Below are positions 42,651 through 52,185 of a DNA stretch of 64,000 nucleotides, piece by piece. The stretch is from the NCBI RefSeq assembly GCF_018413605.1, contig NZ_JAHCDN010000001.1, positions 62,001 through 126,000 on the forward strand, in the 5' to 3' direction. Positions within the stretch are counted from its first letter, which is position 1. Every line of letters begins with the position of its first letter. The DNA comes from Variovorax sp. PCZ-1. Its GTDB lineage: Bacteria > Pseudomonadota > Gammaproteobacteria > Burkholderiales > Burkholderiaceae_C. The position numbers and the translations under genes were made by a program. The notes under the pieces were generated by a model, which was not told the DNA's origin, did no database searches, and was given only the letters and a program-made list of their open reading frames with translations.

Positions 42651-42756
42651 GGCCACGTCTGCGCTTGGGCTATCCCCCTGCGTGAATGTCCTCCGCCGGC
42701 TGCGCCGTCTCCCCCTTTATTTCACTTCGGGAGACAACCCAATCACAGCCGAGGCC
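42651..42756. repeat. 106-bp repeat with inverted ends, copy 1
   Basis: Starts GGCCACGTCTGCG and ends CACAGCCGAGGCC; the ends are imperfect inverted repeats. The interior (TCCTCCGCCGGC, CGTCTCCCCCTTTATTTC, GAGACAACCCAATCACAG) matches the copy at 44385-44490 base for base at most positions and in the same orientation. Confidence 0.85.
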
Positions 42757-42793
42757 TGTTGGTAAACTTTTGATGAGTCAGGTCTGGAGAAAC

Positions 42794-43180
42794 TCACATC
42801 TTCGGATCATTTCGCAATGTAAAGGCTAAATACGCAACGCCCAGCACAGCCGCGCCAAGTATCAAGCTCCACGAGAGCGGCGAGTTGAATGTGGAGAGTG
42901 GATCGTTGGCCAAACGCCAATGCAGCAGCGCATGCACGATGCAAAACGCAGCGAATGCCAAGCGGCTCACGCGCTGCACACCCGCTTGGGGGTGATGCGT
43001 GAGCGCAATCAGCGCCCAAAAGAGCGGCACATGGATCGCCACAAACCACCATCTGCCCTGTTCGTCATTCAAACTGCGCAGCACATACAGCAAGCGCCAT
43101 TCAGATTGCGTCATGGCATCCAGCTCGTGGGCAAAGAGCAGGGCGAGCATGAGCTGCGTCAGAGCAGTGGAGGCTTTCAT
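42794..43180 (-). CDS. Small membrane protein (DUF6713-like)
   Basis: 128 residues from the ATG at 43180 (MKASTALTQLMLALLFAHELDAM). Four hydrophobic segments; motif HELDAMTQSEWRLLYVLRSL is distinctive. It overlaps the next gene upstream by ATGA. The function is unknown; the family name is tentative. Confidence 0.68.
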   Translation of the reverse strand: MKASTALTQLMLALLFAHELDAMTQSEWRLLYVLRSLNDEQGRWWFVAIHVPLFWALIALTHHPQAGVQRVSRLAFAAFCIVHALLHWRLANDPLSTFNSPLSWSLILGAAVLGVAYLAFTLRNDPKM

Positions 43181-43464
43181 GCGCTCTTCTTGCGCGTGAT
43201 GAAATACAGCAATGGGCCAAACGAGCCGCAGGTGATGGAAAAAATCGCCCAAGGCCAGAAGGGGCGGCCTGTGGCCTCTGCATCGCGTTTGATAAATACC
43301 AAGAGCAAGCACATCGCGATGATCAAATCCGCAAAAATTTGCCAGCTCGCGGGATCACGCGTGTAAAAAGCCAGCCAAGTCAGCAAGCCTCCATAGTGCA
43401 TTAAGGTGTATGCGCTCAACGCGCCAAAGAGTACGAGTACAACGATCAAAAGTGCTTTGCTCAT
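43177..43464 (-). CDS. DUF2834-like membrane protein
   Basis: 95 residues from the ATG at 43464. Three membrane segments, with TWLAFYTRDPASWQIFADLIIAMCLLLVFIKRDAEATGR matching DUF2834 proteins. First of a two-gene unit with the DUF6713-like gene, divergent from the XRE regulator across about 100 bp containing a palindrome; probably regulated by it. Confidence 0.75.
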   Translation of the reverse strand: MSKALLIVVLVLFGALSAYTLMHYGGLLTWLAFYTRDPASWQIFADLIIAMCLLLVFIKRDAEATGRPFWPWAIFSITCGSFGPLLYFITRKKSA

Positions 43465-43513
43465 AGGATGTCCTTTCAATGAGCCTTCAGTGTGCGCGGC
43501 GCACTGAATGAAT

Positions 43514-43536
43514 GCAATTACGTCTGAGGTAATTGC
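43514..43536. promoter_or_regulatory. Candidate XRE-regulator operator
   Basis: GCAATTAC and GTAATTGC form a perfect inverted repeat with a 7-bp centre, in the divergent gap between the DUF2834 gene and the XRE regulator. The position could control both. Confidence 0.65.
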
Positions 43537-43566
43537 GTATGCGTCAAGCTGTGATTCAATGAAGGC

Positions 43567-44376
43567 ATGGATACACCGACCCTGCAACCTTCCTTGCGAG
43601 ACACTCTGCAAACCGCGCGTAAATCCAAGCGCATCAGCCAGCTTGAGTTGGCGCTGCGCATGGGCGTGAGCCAGCGGCATGTGAGCTTTGTGGAGAGTGG
43701 CCGCGCGCAGCCTAGCCGTGAGCTGCTGCTGGCTTGGCTGCAAGAGCTGCAGGCGCCGCTGGCTGTGCGCAATGTGGCTTTGCAGCAAGCGGGTTTTGCG
43801 CCCGTGTATCGCGGTAGCGAGCTGGGCGATGCCGTGCTTGCCCCCGTGCGCGAGTCACTTGGCCGCCTGCTCGCCGCGCATGATCCCATGCCCGCTATGG
43901 TGATGGATGCCGCTTGGAATGTGTTGCAAATGAACCGAGGCGCGCGCTGGATGGCTGGCGCGCTCATGCCTGCGCTAGCTGACTTGCCTCTTGATCAGCC
44001 TATCAATTTGCTCGATTCTTTTCTGCATCCCGAGGGCATGACGAAGAACATCACCAATCTAGAAGAAGTCGCCCCCGCCATCCTCGCTCATCTGCGAGAC
44101 GATGCCAGCGTGATGCCCGAAATTTCAGAGCGCGTTGAACTGCTTGCTGCGCAGTTTCAAAAACGCTTGGGTAAAAAATTTCTCGCACAATGGCCTAGGC
44201 AAATGGCTCCCGTGCTCACCACCCGCTTCGCCACGCAATACGGCGAGCTCGCTTTCTTCAGCATGTTTTCTACGTTTGGTACGCCGCAAGACATCACGCT
44301 CGCTTCATTGCGTGTGGAGCATGTGTTTGCAGCGGATGATTTAACGCGCTCTGTTGTTCATGCGAATGTGCGTTAG
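43567..44376 (+). CDS. XRE-family regulator with MmyB-like ligand domain
   Basis: 269 residues. The HTH lies at about 12-65 (SQLELALRMGVSQRHVSFVESGRAQPSRE) and the MmyB-like PAS-type ligand domain follows (MVMDAAWNVLQMNRGARWM, LLDSFLHPEGMTKNITN). Such regulators often control a neighbouring dehydrogenase or membrane gene and bind fatty-acid-like ligands. Here the divergent membrane genes are the likely targets. Confidence 0.87.
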   Translation: MDTPTLQPSLRDTLQTARKSKRISQLELALRMGVSQRHVSFVESGRAQPSRELLLAWLQELQAPLAVRNVALQQAGFAPVYRGSELGDAVLAPVRESLGRLLAAHDPMPAMVMDAAWNVLQMNRGARWMAGALMPALADLPLDQPINLLDSFLHPEGMTKNITNLEEVAPAILAHLRDDASVMPEISERVELLAAQFQKRLGKKFLAQWPRQMAPVLTTRFATQYGELAFFSMFSTFGTPQDITLASLRVEHVFAADDLTRSVVHANVR

Positions 44377-44384
44377 CTGAGAGC

Positions 44385-44490
44385 GGCCACGGCTGCGCTT
44401 GGGCTGTCCCACTCCGCGAATGTCCTCCGCCGGCTTCGCCGTCTCCCCCTTTATTTCGCTGCGTGAGACAACCCAATCACAGCCGTGGCC
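44385..44490. repeat. 106-bp repeat with inverted ends, copy 2
   Basis: Ends GGCCACGGCTG and CAGCCGTGGCC are perfect inverted repeats. Same orientation as the copy at 42651-42756; the pair brackets the small membrane genes and the XRE regulator. Confidence 0.88.
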
Positions 44491-44504
44491 TTTTCGCGCT
44501 TGGC

Positions 44505-45461
44505 TCAGTCCGCGCTATAAAAACCTGCAGATTCAATGAGTTTGATGTAACGCTCATGAAGCTCTGGGCCATACTTCGTCATCAATGACTGAAGCACATA
44601 AACTGAAATGAGAAAAGCATCAAATGATCTGCGGGGCTTATTGTGCGCAAACGGCACAGGTGGCTCTGGGATGATTGTCAATACTAGGCACTTCCTAGTG
44701 AATAAAGAAATTTCTTCCGCCACAATGAGACAAAGATGTGGCGCGTGAATACTAAGTGCGCCAAGCTGACCAATTGTAAAGTTACCTGGGTTAGCTAACG
44801 CTGGCACACACGCCGATCGAAATGCAAGCCGGTTTGCAGAATGAACATGACCAGATAGCAAGTTTTTAATCTGTTTGTGGAAATCGATATACGCGGTAAC
44901 TTCCTCTGGAGAGTCACCCGTTGCCACCAGAAAAGCCGACACTTTTTTGTAAATGTGTCCATAGCCTATGTGGCTTTTCCAGAACTTATCTTGATCTTCA
45001 TCGCATAGAAAACGGCGAGAAAAATCATCATCAATAGAAACAGCCATTGCAACCTCAATAGCTTCAAACAGTGATCGCCCTAACACGCCTGCTGCAGCTT
45101 CCTGACCTATTGCAATGACTTGTTGTAGTGCAACAGCCTCGCTGCGGACTCTAGAAATCTGCAGCGCAAATGGCGAAGAATCTTGATTCAATGGGCGAGA
45201 AAATAAATGCTGCTCAAGATGAATAAGGCTCTGAACGGCTTCGGTAAGCAACACCATGTACGGTTGCATATGGCTTTCTATATCCAAGCGCAACTTGTCG
45301 CGTAAATTGTCGATAGTCTTGGATACATCAAGGCGTTTTCCGTGAATGCCCATCGCACCTGCTTCTCTTACGATTTCAGCAATTTCTCGCTTGGAGATTC
45401 TCATTTGTGCAGCCTTTAGTAATCTGACAAAGAGTCTATCTTGCTCTTGCTGGAAAAGCAA
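44505..45461 (-). CDS. Hypothetical protein (DUF5677-like), possibly acquired
   Basis: 318 residues, mostly helical. The stretch GRSLFEAIEVAMAVSIDDDFSRRF with DFHKQIKNLLSGHVHSANRL resembles DUF5677 proteins, tentatively. The base composition is more AT-rich than its neighbours and the codon use differs, so transfer is possible. It is bracketed by a 106-bp repeat and a palindromic element. An internal ATG at 45404 is an alternative start. Confidence 0.65.
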   Translation of the reverse strand: MLFQQEQDRLFVRLLKAAQMRISKREIAEIVREAGAMGIHGKRLDVSKTIDNLRDKLRLDIESHMQPYMVLLTEAVQSLIHLEQHLFSRPLNQDSSPFALQISRVRSEAVALQQVIAIGQEAAAGVLGRSLFEAIEVAMAVSIDDDFSRRFLCDEDQDKFWKSHIGYGHIYKKVSAFLVATGDSPEEVTAYIDFHKQIKNLLSGHVHSANRLAFRSACVPALANPGNFTIGQLGALSIHAPHLCLIVAEEISLFTRKCLVLTIIPEPPVPFAHNKPRRSFDAFLISVYVLQSLMTKYGPELHERYIKLIESAGFYSAD

Positions 45462-45471
45462 AAACGTAAGT

Positions 45472-45540
45472 TAAATGCTACTAATTAAATAGCACTTCGC
45501 GCAATAAATACGCCGGCGAACTGCTTGAAATGGCTTAAAA
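45472..45540 (+). repeat. Dispersed palindromic element, intergenic copy with AT tail
   Basis: Forward copy, ATGCTACTAATTAAATAGCA then TTCGCGCAATAAATACGCC. It continues into GCTTGAAATGGCTTAAAA, a tail also seen in part at other copies (for example 41125 and 53100). It ends at the purL stop. Confidence 0.85.
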
Positions 45541-45541
45541 A

Positions 45542-48500
45542 TTAAGCCTTCACCCAATCCCGCGCGTTGCGCCACATTTGCATCCACGGGCTGTGTGCTG
45601 ATGCGTCACCGTTGCTCCAGCTCATTTGCACATTGCGGAAGACGCGTTCGGGGTGGGGCATCATGGCTGTGAAGCGGCCGTCGGCTGTGGTGACTGCTGT
45701 GAGGCCAGCGGGGCTGCCGTTGGGGTTGGCGGGGTAGGTTTCTGTGGCTGCGCCATGGTTGTCGATGAAGCGCATGGCGGGGATGACTTTAGCTTTGTCG
45801 CCACGTTGGCTGAAGTTGGCGAAGCCTTCGCCGTGGGCTACTGCGATGGGAAGTTTTGCGCCTTGCATGTCTTTGAAGAATAGGCTGGGGCTGCTGAGCA
45901 CTTCGACCATGGAGAGGCGGGCTTCGAAGCGGGTGCTTTGGTTGTGGGTGAAGCGTGGCCAAGCCTCTGCGCCGGGGATGATGTCTGCTAATTCGGCAAA
46001 CATTTGGCAGCCGTTGCACACGCCGAGGCCGAAGCTGGTTTCTCGGGCGAAGAAGGCTTCGAATTGCTCGCGGAGCATGGGGTTGAAGGTGATGCTGCGC
46101 GCCCAGCCGATGCCTGCGCCTAAAGTGTCGCCATAGCTGAAGCCGCCGCAGGCGACTAGGCCTTGCATGTCTTTCAAGTTGACGCGGCCTGTTTGCAGAT
46201 CGGTCATGTGAACGTCGAAGGCTTCGAAACCTGCTTGGTCGAAGCAGTAGGCCATCTCGATGTGGGAGTTCACGCCTTGCTCGCGCAGGATGGCGACTTT
46301 GGGGCGTGTGGTGTGAATCGCTACATTATTGATAGCACTTTGCGCAGATTCTTTGCCGGCGATATGCAGTTTTTGCTTTAAAACTTCAGGTAATTGGATG
46401 CTCAAGCCAGGGTTGCTCATGTCGCCTGCTGAGGCGTGCTCTGCATCTGCACAAGCGGGGTTGTCGCGGCCTTGGGCGATCTTCCAGCTCACGCTGTCCC
46501 AGACTTGATGCAGGTCTTGCAGTTTGGCGTTGAACACTTTCTTGGTGTCGCGCCAGATGCTGAGCTCGCCTTTGCCGTCATCGAGCGCAGCATGCTCAGG
46601 GCGTGTCTTGCCGATGAAGTGGCTGTGGGCGGAGAGGCTGTGCTCGCGCAGGGTTTGCATGACTTCATTGCGCTGCTCGGTGCGCACTTGAATCACTGCG
46701 CCGAGCTCTTCGTTGAACAGGGCTTTAAGGGCGAGCTCTTCGCGGCGGGCGCTGACCTGCGTTGCCCAGTTTTTGCTGTCGCCGTATTCGGCATTGCTGT
46801 TGGATATGCCATCGCCTTCGGTGAGCAGGATGTCGATATTCAGGCTCACGCCGACGTTGCCTGCGAAGGCCATCTCGGCCACGCAGGCGAGCAGGCCGCC
46901 GTCGCTCTTGTCGTGATAGGCGAGGAGCTTGCCTTGCGCGCGCAATGCGTTGATGGCGTTGACGAGGTTTTTGATGTCGTCTGCGCTGTGTACGTCTGGC
47001 ACTTCTGTGCCTTCTTGGCTGAGCGCTTGCGCGAGCATGGAGCCGGCCATGCGTTTGCTGCCGCGTCCCAGGTCAATCAAGATGAGCGTTGTGTCTGCTT
47101 CATCGCGGTTGAGTTGTGGCGTGAGCGTGCCTCGCACGTCTTGCAATGACACGAAGGCGCTGATGATGGGGGAGACGGGGGAAACGACTTTGTGATCGCC
47201 TTGCGCATCGCTCCACTGCGAGCGCATGGAGAGCGAATCTTTGCCCACGGGGATGCTGATGCCAAGCGCGGGGCACAGCTCCATGCCGATGGCTTTCACG
47301 GCTTCATACAGCTTGGCATCTTCGCCCGCTTCGCCGCAAGCGGCCATCCAGTTGGCGGAGAGTTTGACTTTCTTCAACTCAATCGGCGCGGCGAGCAAGT
47401 TGGTGATGCTCTCTGCCACGGCCATGCGCGCTGCAGCGCCGGCATTCCAAATGGCCAACGGTGTGCGCTCGCCCATGCTCATGGCTTCGCCTGCGAAGCC
47501 CGCGTAATCAGCGAGCGTCACCGCGCAATCGGCCACGGGCACTTGCCACGGGCCGACCATTTGATCGCGATGCGTGAGGCCGCCCACGGTACGGTCGCCG
47601 ATGGTGATGAGGAAGCGTTTGCTGGCTACCGTTGGATGGCTTAGGACTTGGATGACGGCATCTTGCAGGGCGATGCCGGTTAAGTCCATTGGCTTGAATG
47701 TGCGCTGAACGGTCTTGACATCGCGGTGCATCTTCGGCGTTTTGCCGAGGAGAACATTCATCGGCATGTCAACAGCCGCGCCATCCGTTCGCCCTGAGCC
47801 TGTCGAAGGGCTGGTGGAGGCTTCGACAAGCTCAGCCCGAACGGGGGTTGATTCGTGGCTAACAGTCAGTTGGCGTGCTTCTGTGACTTTGCCCACAACC
47901 GCAAACGGACTGCGTTCGCGTTCGCAGATGGCTTTGAACTGCTCCAGCGATTCAGCTGCAATCGCCATCACATAACGCTCTTGGCTTTCGTTGCACCAAA
48001 TCTCTTTCGGTGCCATGCCAGTTTCTTCCAGTGGCACAGCGCTCAAATCAAAGATCGCGCCACGGCCTGCGTCGTTGACGAGTTCGGGGAAGGCGTTGGA
48101 GAGACCACCTGCGCCCACATCGTGAATCGCGAGGATCGGATTGTCTTTGCCGAGCCGCCAGCATTGGTTGATCACCTCTTGCGCACGGCGCTCGATCTCT
48201 GGGTTGCCGCGTTGCACGGAATCAAAATCTAACTCCGCAGCATTCGCACCCGAAGCCATGGAGCTGGCCGCGCTACCGCCCATGCCGATGCGCATGCCGG
48301 GGCCGCCGAGCTGGATGAGCAGGGAGCCAGCAGGGAATTCGATCTTGTGCGTCAAATCCGCATCAATCGTACCGATGCCGCCGGCGATCATGATGGGCTT
48401 GTGGTAACCGTAGTTGGTGCCAGCGATGGTTTGCTCGAAGGTACGGAAGTAGCCGGCGATATTGGGGCGGCCGAATTCGTTATTGAAGGCTGCGCCGCCC

Positions 48501-49627
48501 AGGGGGCCCTCGGTCATGATTTGCCAAGGGGTGGCGAGATGAGCGGGGAAAGCGGTAGGTGACTCGCTGAGTTGTGAAACTGTGAAACCTGTGAGACCGG
48601 CTTTAGGCTGCGCGCCTCGGCCTGTTGCGCCTTCGTCGCGGATTTCGCCGCCTGCGCCTGTGCTCGCACCGGGGAAAGGGCTGATGGCGGTGGGGTGGTT
48701 GTGGGTTTCCACCTTCATCAACACATGGCGTAATTTGCTCTCTTTTTGATAGCTGTTCGCGCTGGAATTGATTGGGCTAAAGGCCGATTTGGCATAGAAA
48801 GTCTCAGTGATACCGCCTTCCATCACGGCAGCGTTGTCGCTGTACGCCACCACGCTGTATTGCGGGGCGAGAGCGTGCGTGTTGCGGATCATGCCGAAGA
48901 GGCTCTTCTCCTGCGCCGCGCCATCAATGGTGAACTGTGCGTTGAAGATTTTGTGGCGGCAGTGCTCGCTGTTGGCCTGCGCAAACATCATGAGCTCCAC
49001 ATCGGTGGGGTTGCGGCCCAGCTGGGTGAAGGCATCGAGCAGATAAACGATTTCATCTTCTGCGAGTGCGAGGCCGAATTGTTTGTTGGCTTGATCCAAA
49101 GCCGCGCGGCCTTGGGCCATCACGTCCACCGTCTCCATCGGCTTGCTGGCCACATCTTTGAAGAGCTGCTCGGCTGCTTGCGGCTCGAAGGCGACGGACT
49201 CCGTCATGCGGTCATGCACGAGCGCTGCAATCGCTTGCAGTTGCTCGGTGCTGAGCGAAGATTTTTTGAGGAATGTTTTTTCGAGTGATAAGCGCAGATG
49301 CATCACGCGCTCCACGCGGCGAATTTGTAAACCGCAGTTGCGCGCGATATCCGTGGCCTTTGATGCCCAAGGCGAGACTGTGCCCAAGCGCGGCATGACG
49401 ACGATCAATGTGCCTTCTGAATCACCTTCAAAAGCTTCGCCATAGGTCAGCAGCGCAACCAGTTTGTTCTGCATCTCTGCATCGAGAGCGCCTCCCTCGG
49501 TTTGCACCCAATGCACCCATTGCGAGTTGATGCTGCTCACATGGGGAGCGATGGTTTGAATGGCGCGCAGCTGTTGCGCCGTTTTGGGCGCGGGCAGGGC
49601 GCGGCTGCCGGGGAAGGTGGTGAGCAT
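45542..49627 (-). CDS. purL: Phosphoribosylformylglycinamidine synthase
   Basis: 1361 residues, the large single-chain form. Order: PurS-like N-domain, linker ([24 protein letters not shown]), two AIRS-like domains ([42 protein letters not shown]), and the class I glutaminase (CNGCQMF with its Cys, HPERVF at the end). It converts FGAR to FGAM. Three foreign-looking insertions can be seen: a palindromic element before the glutaminase ([18 protein letters not shown]), a different inverted repeat ([18 protein letters not shown]) and a degenerate stretch near 48742-48790. Catalytic motifs are intact. Confidence 0.96.
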   Translation of the reverse strand: MLTTFPGSRALPAPKTAQQLRAIQTIAPHVSSINSQWVHWVQTEGGALDAEMQNKLVALLTYGEAFEGDSEGTLIVVMPRLGTVSPWASKATDIARNCGLQIRRVERVMHLRLSLEKTFLKKSSLSTEQLQAIAALVHDRMTESVAFEPQAAEQLFKDVASKPMETVDVMAQGRAALDQANKQFGLALAEDEIVYLLDAFTQLGRNPTDVELMMFAQANSEHCRHKIFNAQFTIDGAAQEKSLFGMIRNTHALAPQYSVVAYSDNAAVMEGGITETFYAKSAFSPINSSANSYQKESKLRHVLMKVETHNHPTAISPFPGASTGAGGEIRDEGATGRGAQPKAGLTGFTVSQLSESPTAFPAHLATPWQIMTEGPLGGAAFNNEFGRPNIAGYFRTFEQTIAGTNYGYHKPIMIAGGIGTIDADLTHKIEFPAGSLLIQLGGPGMRIGMGGSAASSMASGANAAELDFDSVQRGNPEIERRAQEVINQCWRLGKDNPILAIHDVGAGGLSNAFPELVNDAGRGAIFDLSAVPLEETGMAPKEIWCNESQERYVMAIAAESLEQFKAICERERSPFAVVGKVTEARQLTVSHESTPVRAELVEASTSPSTGSGRTDGAAVDMPMNVLLGKTPKMHRDVKTVQRTFKPMDLTGIALQDAVIQVLSHPTVASKRFLITIGDRTVGGLTHRDQMVGPWQVPVADCAVTLADYAGFAGEAMSMGERTPLAIWNAGAAARMAVAESITNLLAAPIELKKVKLSANWMAACGEAGEDAKLYEAVKAIGMELCPALGISIPVGKDSLSMRSQWSDAQGDHKVVSPVSPIISAFVSLQDVRGTLTPQLNRDEADTTLILIDLGRGSKRMAGSMLAQALSQEGTEVPDVHSADDIKNLVNAINALRAQGKLLAYHDKSDGGLLACVAEMAFAGNVGVSLNIDILLTEGDGISNSNAEYGDSKNWATQVSARREELALKALFNEELGAVIQVRTEQRNEVMQTLREHSLSAHSHFIGKTRPEHAALDDGKGELSIWRDTKKVFNAKLQDLHQVWDSVSWKIAQGRDNPACADAEHASAGDMSNPGLSIQLPEVLKQKLHIAGKESAQSAINNVAIHTTRPKVAILREQGVNSHIEMAYCFDQAGFEAFDVHMTDLQTGRVNLKDMQGLVACGGFSYGDTLGAGIGWARSITFNPMLREQFEAFFARETSFGLGVCNGCQMFAELADIIPGAEAWPRFTHNQSTRFEARLSMVEVLSSPSLFFKDMQGAKLPIAVAHGEGFANFSQRGDKAKVIPAMRFIDNHGAATETYPANPNGSPAGLTAVTTADGRFTAMMPHPERVFRNVQMSWSNGDASAHSPWMQMWRNARDWVKA
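46317..46370 (+). repeat. Dispersed palindromic element inside purL
   Basis: Forward on the plus strand, GCTACATTATTGATAGCA then GCGCAGATTCTTTGCCGGC; antisense in the gene, giving [14 protein letters not shown] in the linker before the glutaminase domain. Confidence 0.85.
47784..47846. repeat. Inverted repeat of the VRPEPVEG type inside purL
   Basis: CCGTTCGCCCTGAGCCTGTC and GCTCAGCCCGAACGGG are the outer parts of two arms (27 bp each) around a short centre. In purL it encodes [19 protein letters not shown]. This repeat type is common in proteobacteria; it is unrelated to the 50-bp palindromic element. Confidence 0.88.
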
Positions 49628-49765
49628 GGGGCGGCTGGAGCAGAGTGAGCCGACGCGGCTCAGTGATTACCCCAATTTTAAGGCTTGGGCGGTTCACAAC
49701 TGTATACGCGCTGCTACGCGGTGCCGCCATAAAACTGTGCGAACATTCAGGCAGTCCCAAGCACA

Positions 49766-51406
49766 ATGGCCAAACTGTTTCAAGCCCAGTACCCGCAATC
49801 GCGCCCCCGGCGTGAGGTCTGGCTGGCCGTGGTGATGGCTCATCTGTTGGCGCTGTGGCTGATCAATATGTATTGGCCAGTGCAGCGTGTGATCAGTCAA
49901 GTGGTGGTACAAATTTTTCGCTCTAGCAGCTCGGCGGCAACAGACGCCAGCGCCAAAGCTGATAGCAGCGTCCAGCCTACAGCGCCTGCCACAGCCGCCG
50001 TGCCGCCCGCACTGAATGCACAGGCACAACAGAGGCAACGCGGCATCACCGCCCAGCGCAGACTTCAAGCCAGTCCTGAGCTCAGCATGCCCACGCTCAC
50101 CGCCGAGCAAAGCACGCCGCTGCAAACCACGTCGCAATTGCCTGCCCTCAAGCCTTCGCGTAAACGCAGCCGTGTGGCCAGCCCGCGAGTAGAAACGCCG
50201 CGAGAAGCCGCTGCCGAGCTCGACACGCCGATCCGCGTGCGCGAAGAGCCGATTCTGGAGGCCACAGCTCCAGCGCCTTCTCCAGCGCCGGAACCATTGC
50301 CTGTGCCAGCTCCCACGCCTGTGCCCGCGCCAGCTCCTGCGCCAGTGCGCGTTACACCTCCGCCTGCCCCCGTGCCCCCGCCGCCCGCTCCAGTCCCACC
50401 ACCCCCCACCCCAGTTCCGCCACCTCTCGCACCGGTGCCGCCTGCGCCAGCTCCCGTGCCACCCCCACCTGCGCCAGTCCCGTCACCTCCAGCACCCGTA
50501 CCGCCACCCCCAGCGCCGGTTCCTCCACCGCCTGCGCCAGTGCCGCCGCCACCCGCACCCGTGCCACCACCGCCAGCGCCCACGCCCACGCCCACGCCTC
50601 CTGCGCCAGTACCTCCCGCTCCGGTTCCGCTGCCACCCGCACCCACGCCACCCGCTCCGACACCCGCTCCACGCCCGGTAATCGCTACCACGCCTGCTCC
50701 AGCCCCATCACCCGTGCCTGCCCCAAGTCCAGCGCCTGTCGTGGCTGTGCCCGCGCCAAGCACAGCTTCTAGCCCCAGCCCTGCGCCAGCATCCTCCCCA
50801 GTTGCAGCGCCGACTTCTGCGCCCACCAGCCCCACACGCGCGCCGACGACTGCGAGCAGCACAGGCCAAGCGCCACCGTCCACGCCAAACGCTGCCAGCC
50901 GACCTGGTACAGCCAGCCCCAGCACGGCAGGCAGTTTCGCTGTTGGCGCACAAGCAGGTAGTCAACAAGGCGCAACACAAGCTGCGGCTTCGGGTAGCTC
51001 AAGCGGGAGCACAACTGGCAACCCAGCCGGCAGTGCAACAGGTGCAGCCACCGGCTCAGCCACGGGTTCGTCCACAGGCGCAGTCGTGCCTACGCCTAGT
51101 GCAGGGCCCACTTCGAAGCCACCTCTCGATCTGCGTATGCCTCCCGCTGCTCGCTCGCCCTTTCCGTACACACCGCCCAATGCCCAACCTCGCCGCAGCA
51201 TCTCTGAAATGGCCAACGAGCAATTGCGCCGCGATCGCCCCGGTAAGCTCGAAGAAGGCATCGACAGCGCTAAAAATCTCGACTGCACCAAAGATGCCGC
51301 AGTGCAGGGCGGCGAAAACAAAGTCAACGAATCCACCAACACGGCTGGCCTCATGAATATCGGCCCACTTTTGAAACGCACTCTCGAAGGGAAATGTGCA
51401 AAATGA
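49766..51406 (+). CDS. TonB-like proline-rich membrane protein without recognisable TonB C-domain
   Basis: 546 residues. One membrane anchor at 19-38 (VWLAVVMAHLLALWLINMYW) is followed by a long periplasmic spacer. Residues about 180-300 are runs of APVPPPPAP units, then a Ser/Thr/Ala/Gly-rich part. The C-terminus (about 450-546) contains RRSISEMANEQLRRDRPGKL and two cysteines (NLDCTKDA, EGKCAK) but not the TonB C-terminal fold. It overlaps exbB by ATGA, so it is the third partner of this ExbB-ExbD set, reaching toward the outer membrane or wall. Confidence 0.72.
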   Translation: MAKLFQAQYPQSRPRREVWLAVVMAHLLALWLINMYWPVQRVISQVVVQIFRSSSSAATDASAKADSSVQPTAPATAAVPPALNAQAQQRQRGITAQRRLQASPELSMPTLTAEQSTPLQTTSQLPALKPSRKRSRVASPRVETPREAAAELDTPIRVREEPILEATAPAPSPAPEPLPVPAPTPVPAPAPAPVRVTPPPAPVPPPPAPVPPPPTPVPPPLAPVPPAPAPVPPPPAPVPSPPAPVPPPPAPVPPPPAPVPPPPAPVPPPPAPTPTPTPPAPVPPAPVPLPPAPTPPAPTPAPRPVIATTPAPAPSPVPAPSPAPVVAVPAPSTASSPSPAPASSPVAAPTSAPTSPTRAPTTASSTGQAPPSTPNAASRPGTASPSTAGSFAVGAQAGSQQGATQAAASGSSSGSTTGNPAGSATGAATGSATGSSTGAVVPTPSAGPTSKPPLDLRMPPAARSPFPYTPPNAQPRRSISEMANEQLRRDRPGKLEEGIDSAKNLDCTKDAAVQGGENKVNESTNTAGLMNIGPLLKRTLEGKCAK

Positions 51407-52185
51407 TCCTCATCTCATCCGCCCAAGCGCAGACCGTCGCGACTCAGCTTTCAACGCAGTTGAGCACAGCGACGCAAACTGTCTCAGCAGCAGCCCAGCA
51501 GGCCGCGCAACAAGCAGCCAACCCCTATGGCCTCGGCGCGATCTGGTCGCAAGGTGATTGGGTGGCCAAGCTGTGCTTGCTGCTCCTTGTCATCATGAGC
51601 GTCGCGAGCTGGGCGGTGATGGTGCGCAAATTTATCGAGTTACGGAAAACCGAAGCGCACATGAAAGAAGCGCATGCCGCGTTTGACAACATCACGACCG
51701 TGGGTGATAACTTAGACAAGCTAAGTGCGGACAACCCCCTGAAATTTGTGAACGAGTCGGGCGCAGATGCCGTGCGCCAATACGCAGCACTCAAGCCGCG
51801 TGTGGATTACGACACTTGGCTCATCCGCGCGATTGAAAGCGCCTTGAGCCGTGTGCAAACGCGTATGCAAGAAGGCCTCGCATTGCTCGCCACGATTGGC
51901 TCCACCGCGCCCTTCGTTGGCCTCTTCGGCACAGTCTGGGCCATCTATTCCGCCCTCGTAAAAATCGGTGCAAGCGGCCAAGCCTCGATTGATCGCGTGG
52001 CAGGGCCCGTGGGCGAGGCGCTGATCATGACCGCGATTGGCTTGGCTGTAGCCGTGCCCGCCGTGTTTGGCTACAACTGGCTGCTACGCAAAAACAAGCT
52101 CGCCCTAGAGAGCATGCGCAGCTTCGGCAGCAAGCTACACATTGTCTTGCTGGCTACAGAAAAAACGCAGATCGAAGAGAAGTAA
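51403..52185 (+). CDS. exbB: ExbB/TolQ/MotA-type proton channel subunit
   Basis: 260 residues from the ATG at 51403. A Gln/Ala-rich periplasmic N-terminus is followed by three membrane segments; the core motif is GLALLATIGSTAPFVGLFGTVWAIYSAL, then GPVGEALIMTAIGLAVAVPAVFGYN. With ExbD it turns the proton gradient into motion of a TonB-like protein. The operon order is tonB-like, exbB, exbD, exbD with overlapping or abutting stops and starts. Confidence 0.92.
   Translation: MILISSAQAQTVATQLSTQLSTATQTVSAAAQQAAQQAANPYGLGAIWSQGDWVAKLCLLLLVIMSVASWAVMVRKFIELRKTEAHMKEAHAAFDNITTVGDNLDKLSADNPLKFVNESGADAVRQYAALKPRVDYDTWLIRAIESALSRVQTRMQEGLALLATIGSTAPFVGLFGTVWAIYSALVKIGASGQASIDRVAGPVGEALIMTAIGLAVAVPAVFGYNWLLRKNKLALESMRSFGSKLHIVLLATEKTQIEEK

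Noticed and set aside
48742-48790. A further firm copy of the palindromic element in purL
   Set aside because: Only weak similarity (GATAGCTGTTCGCGC); the GCCGGC box is missing, so it is mentioned as possible but not listed as a feature.
50350-50680. CRISPR-like array in the proline-rich region
   Set aside because: The units are codon repeats (CCN) of irregular length with no constant repeat and spacer pattern.
50065-50925. Long antisense ORF (286 residues, Gly/Thr/Ala-rich) opposite the proline-rich gene
   Set aside because: It is the mirror of CCN-rich codons on the other strand; it has no start signal or family features.
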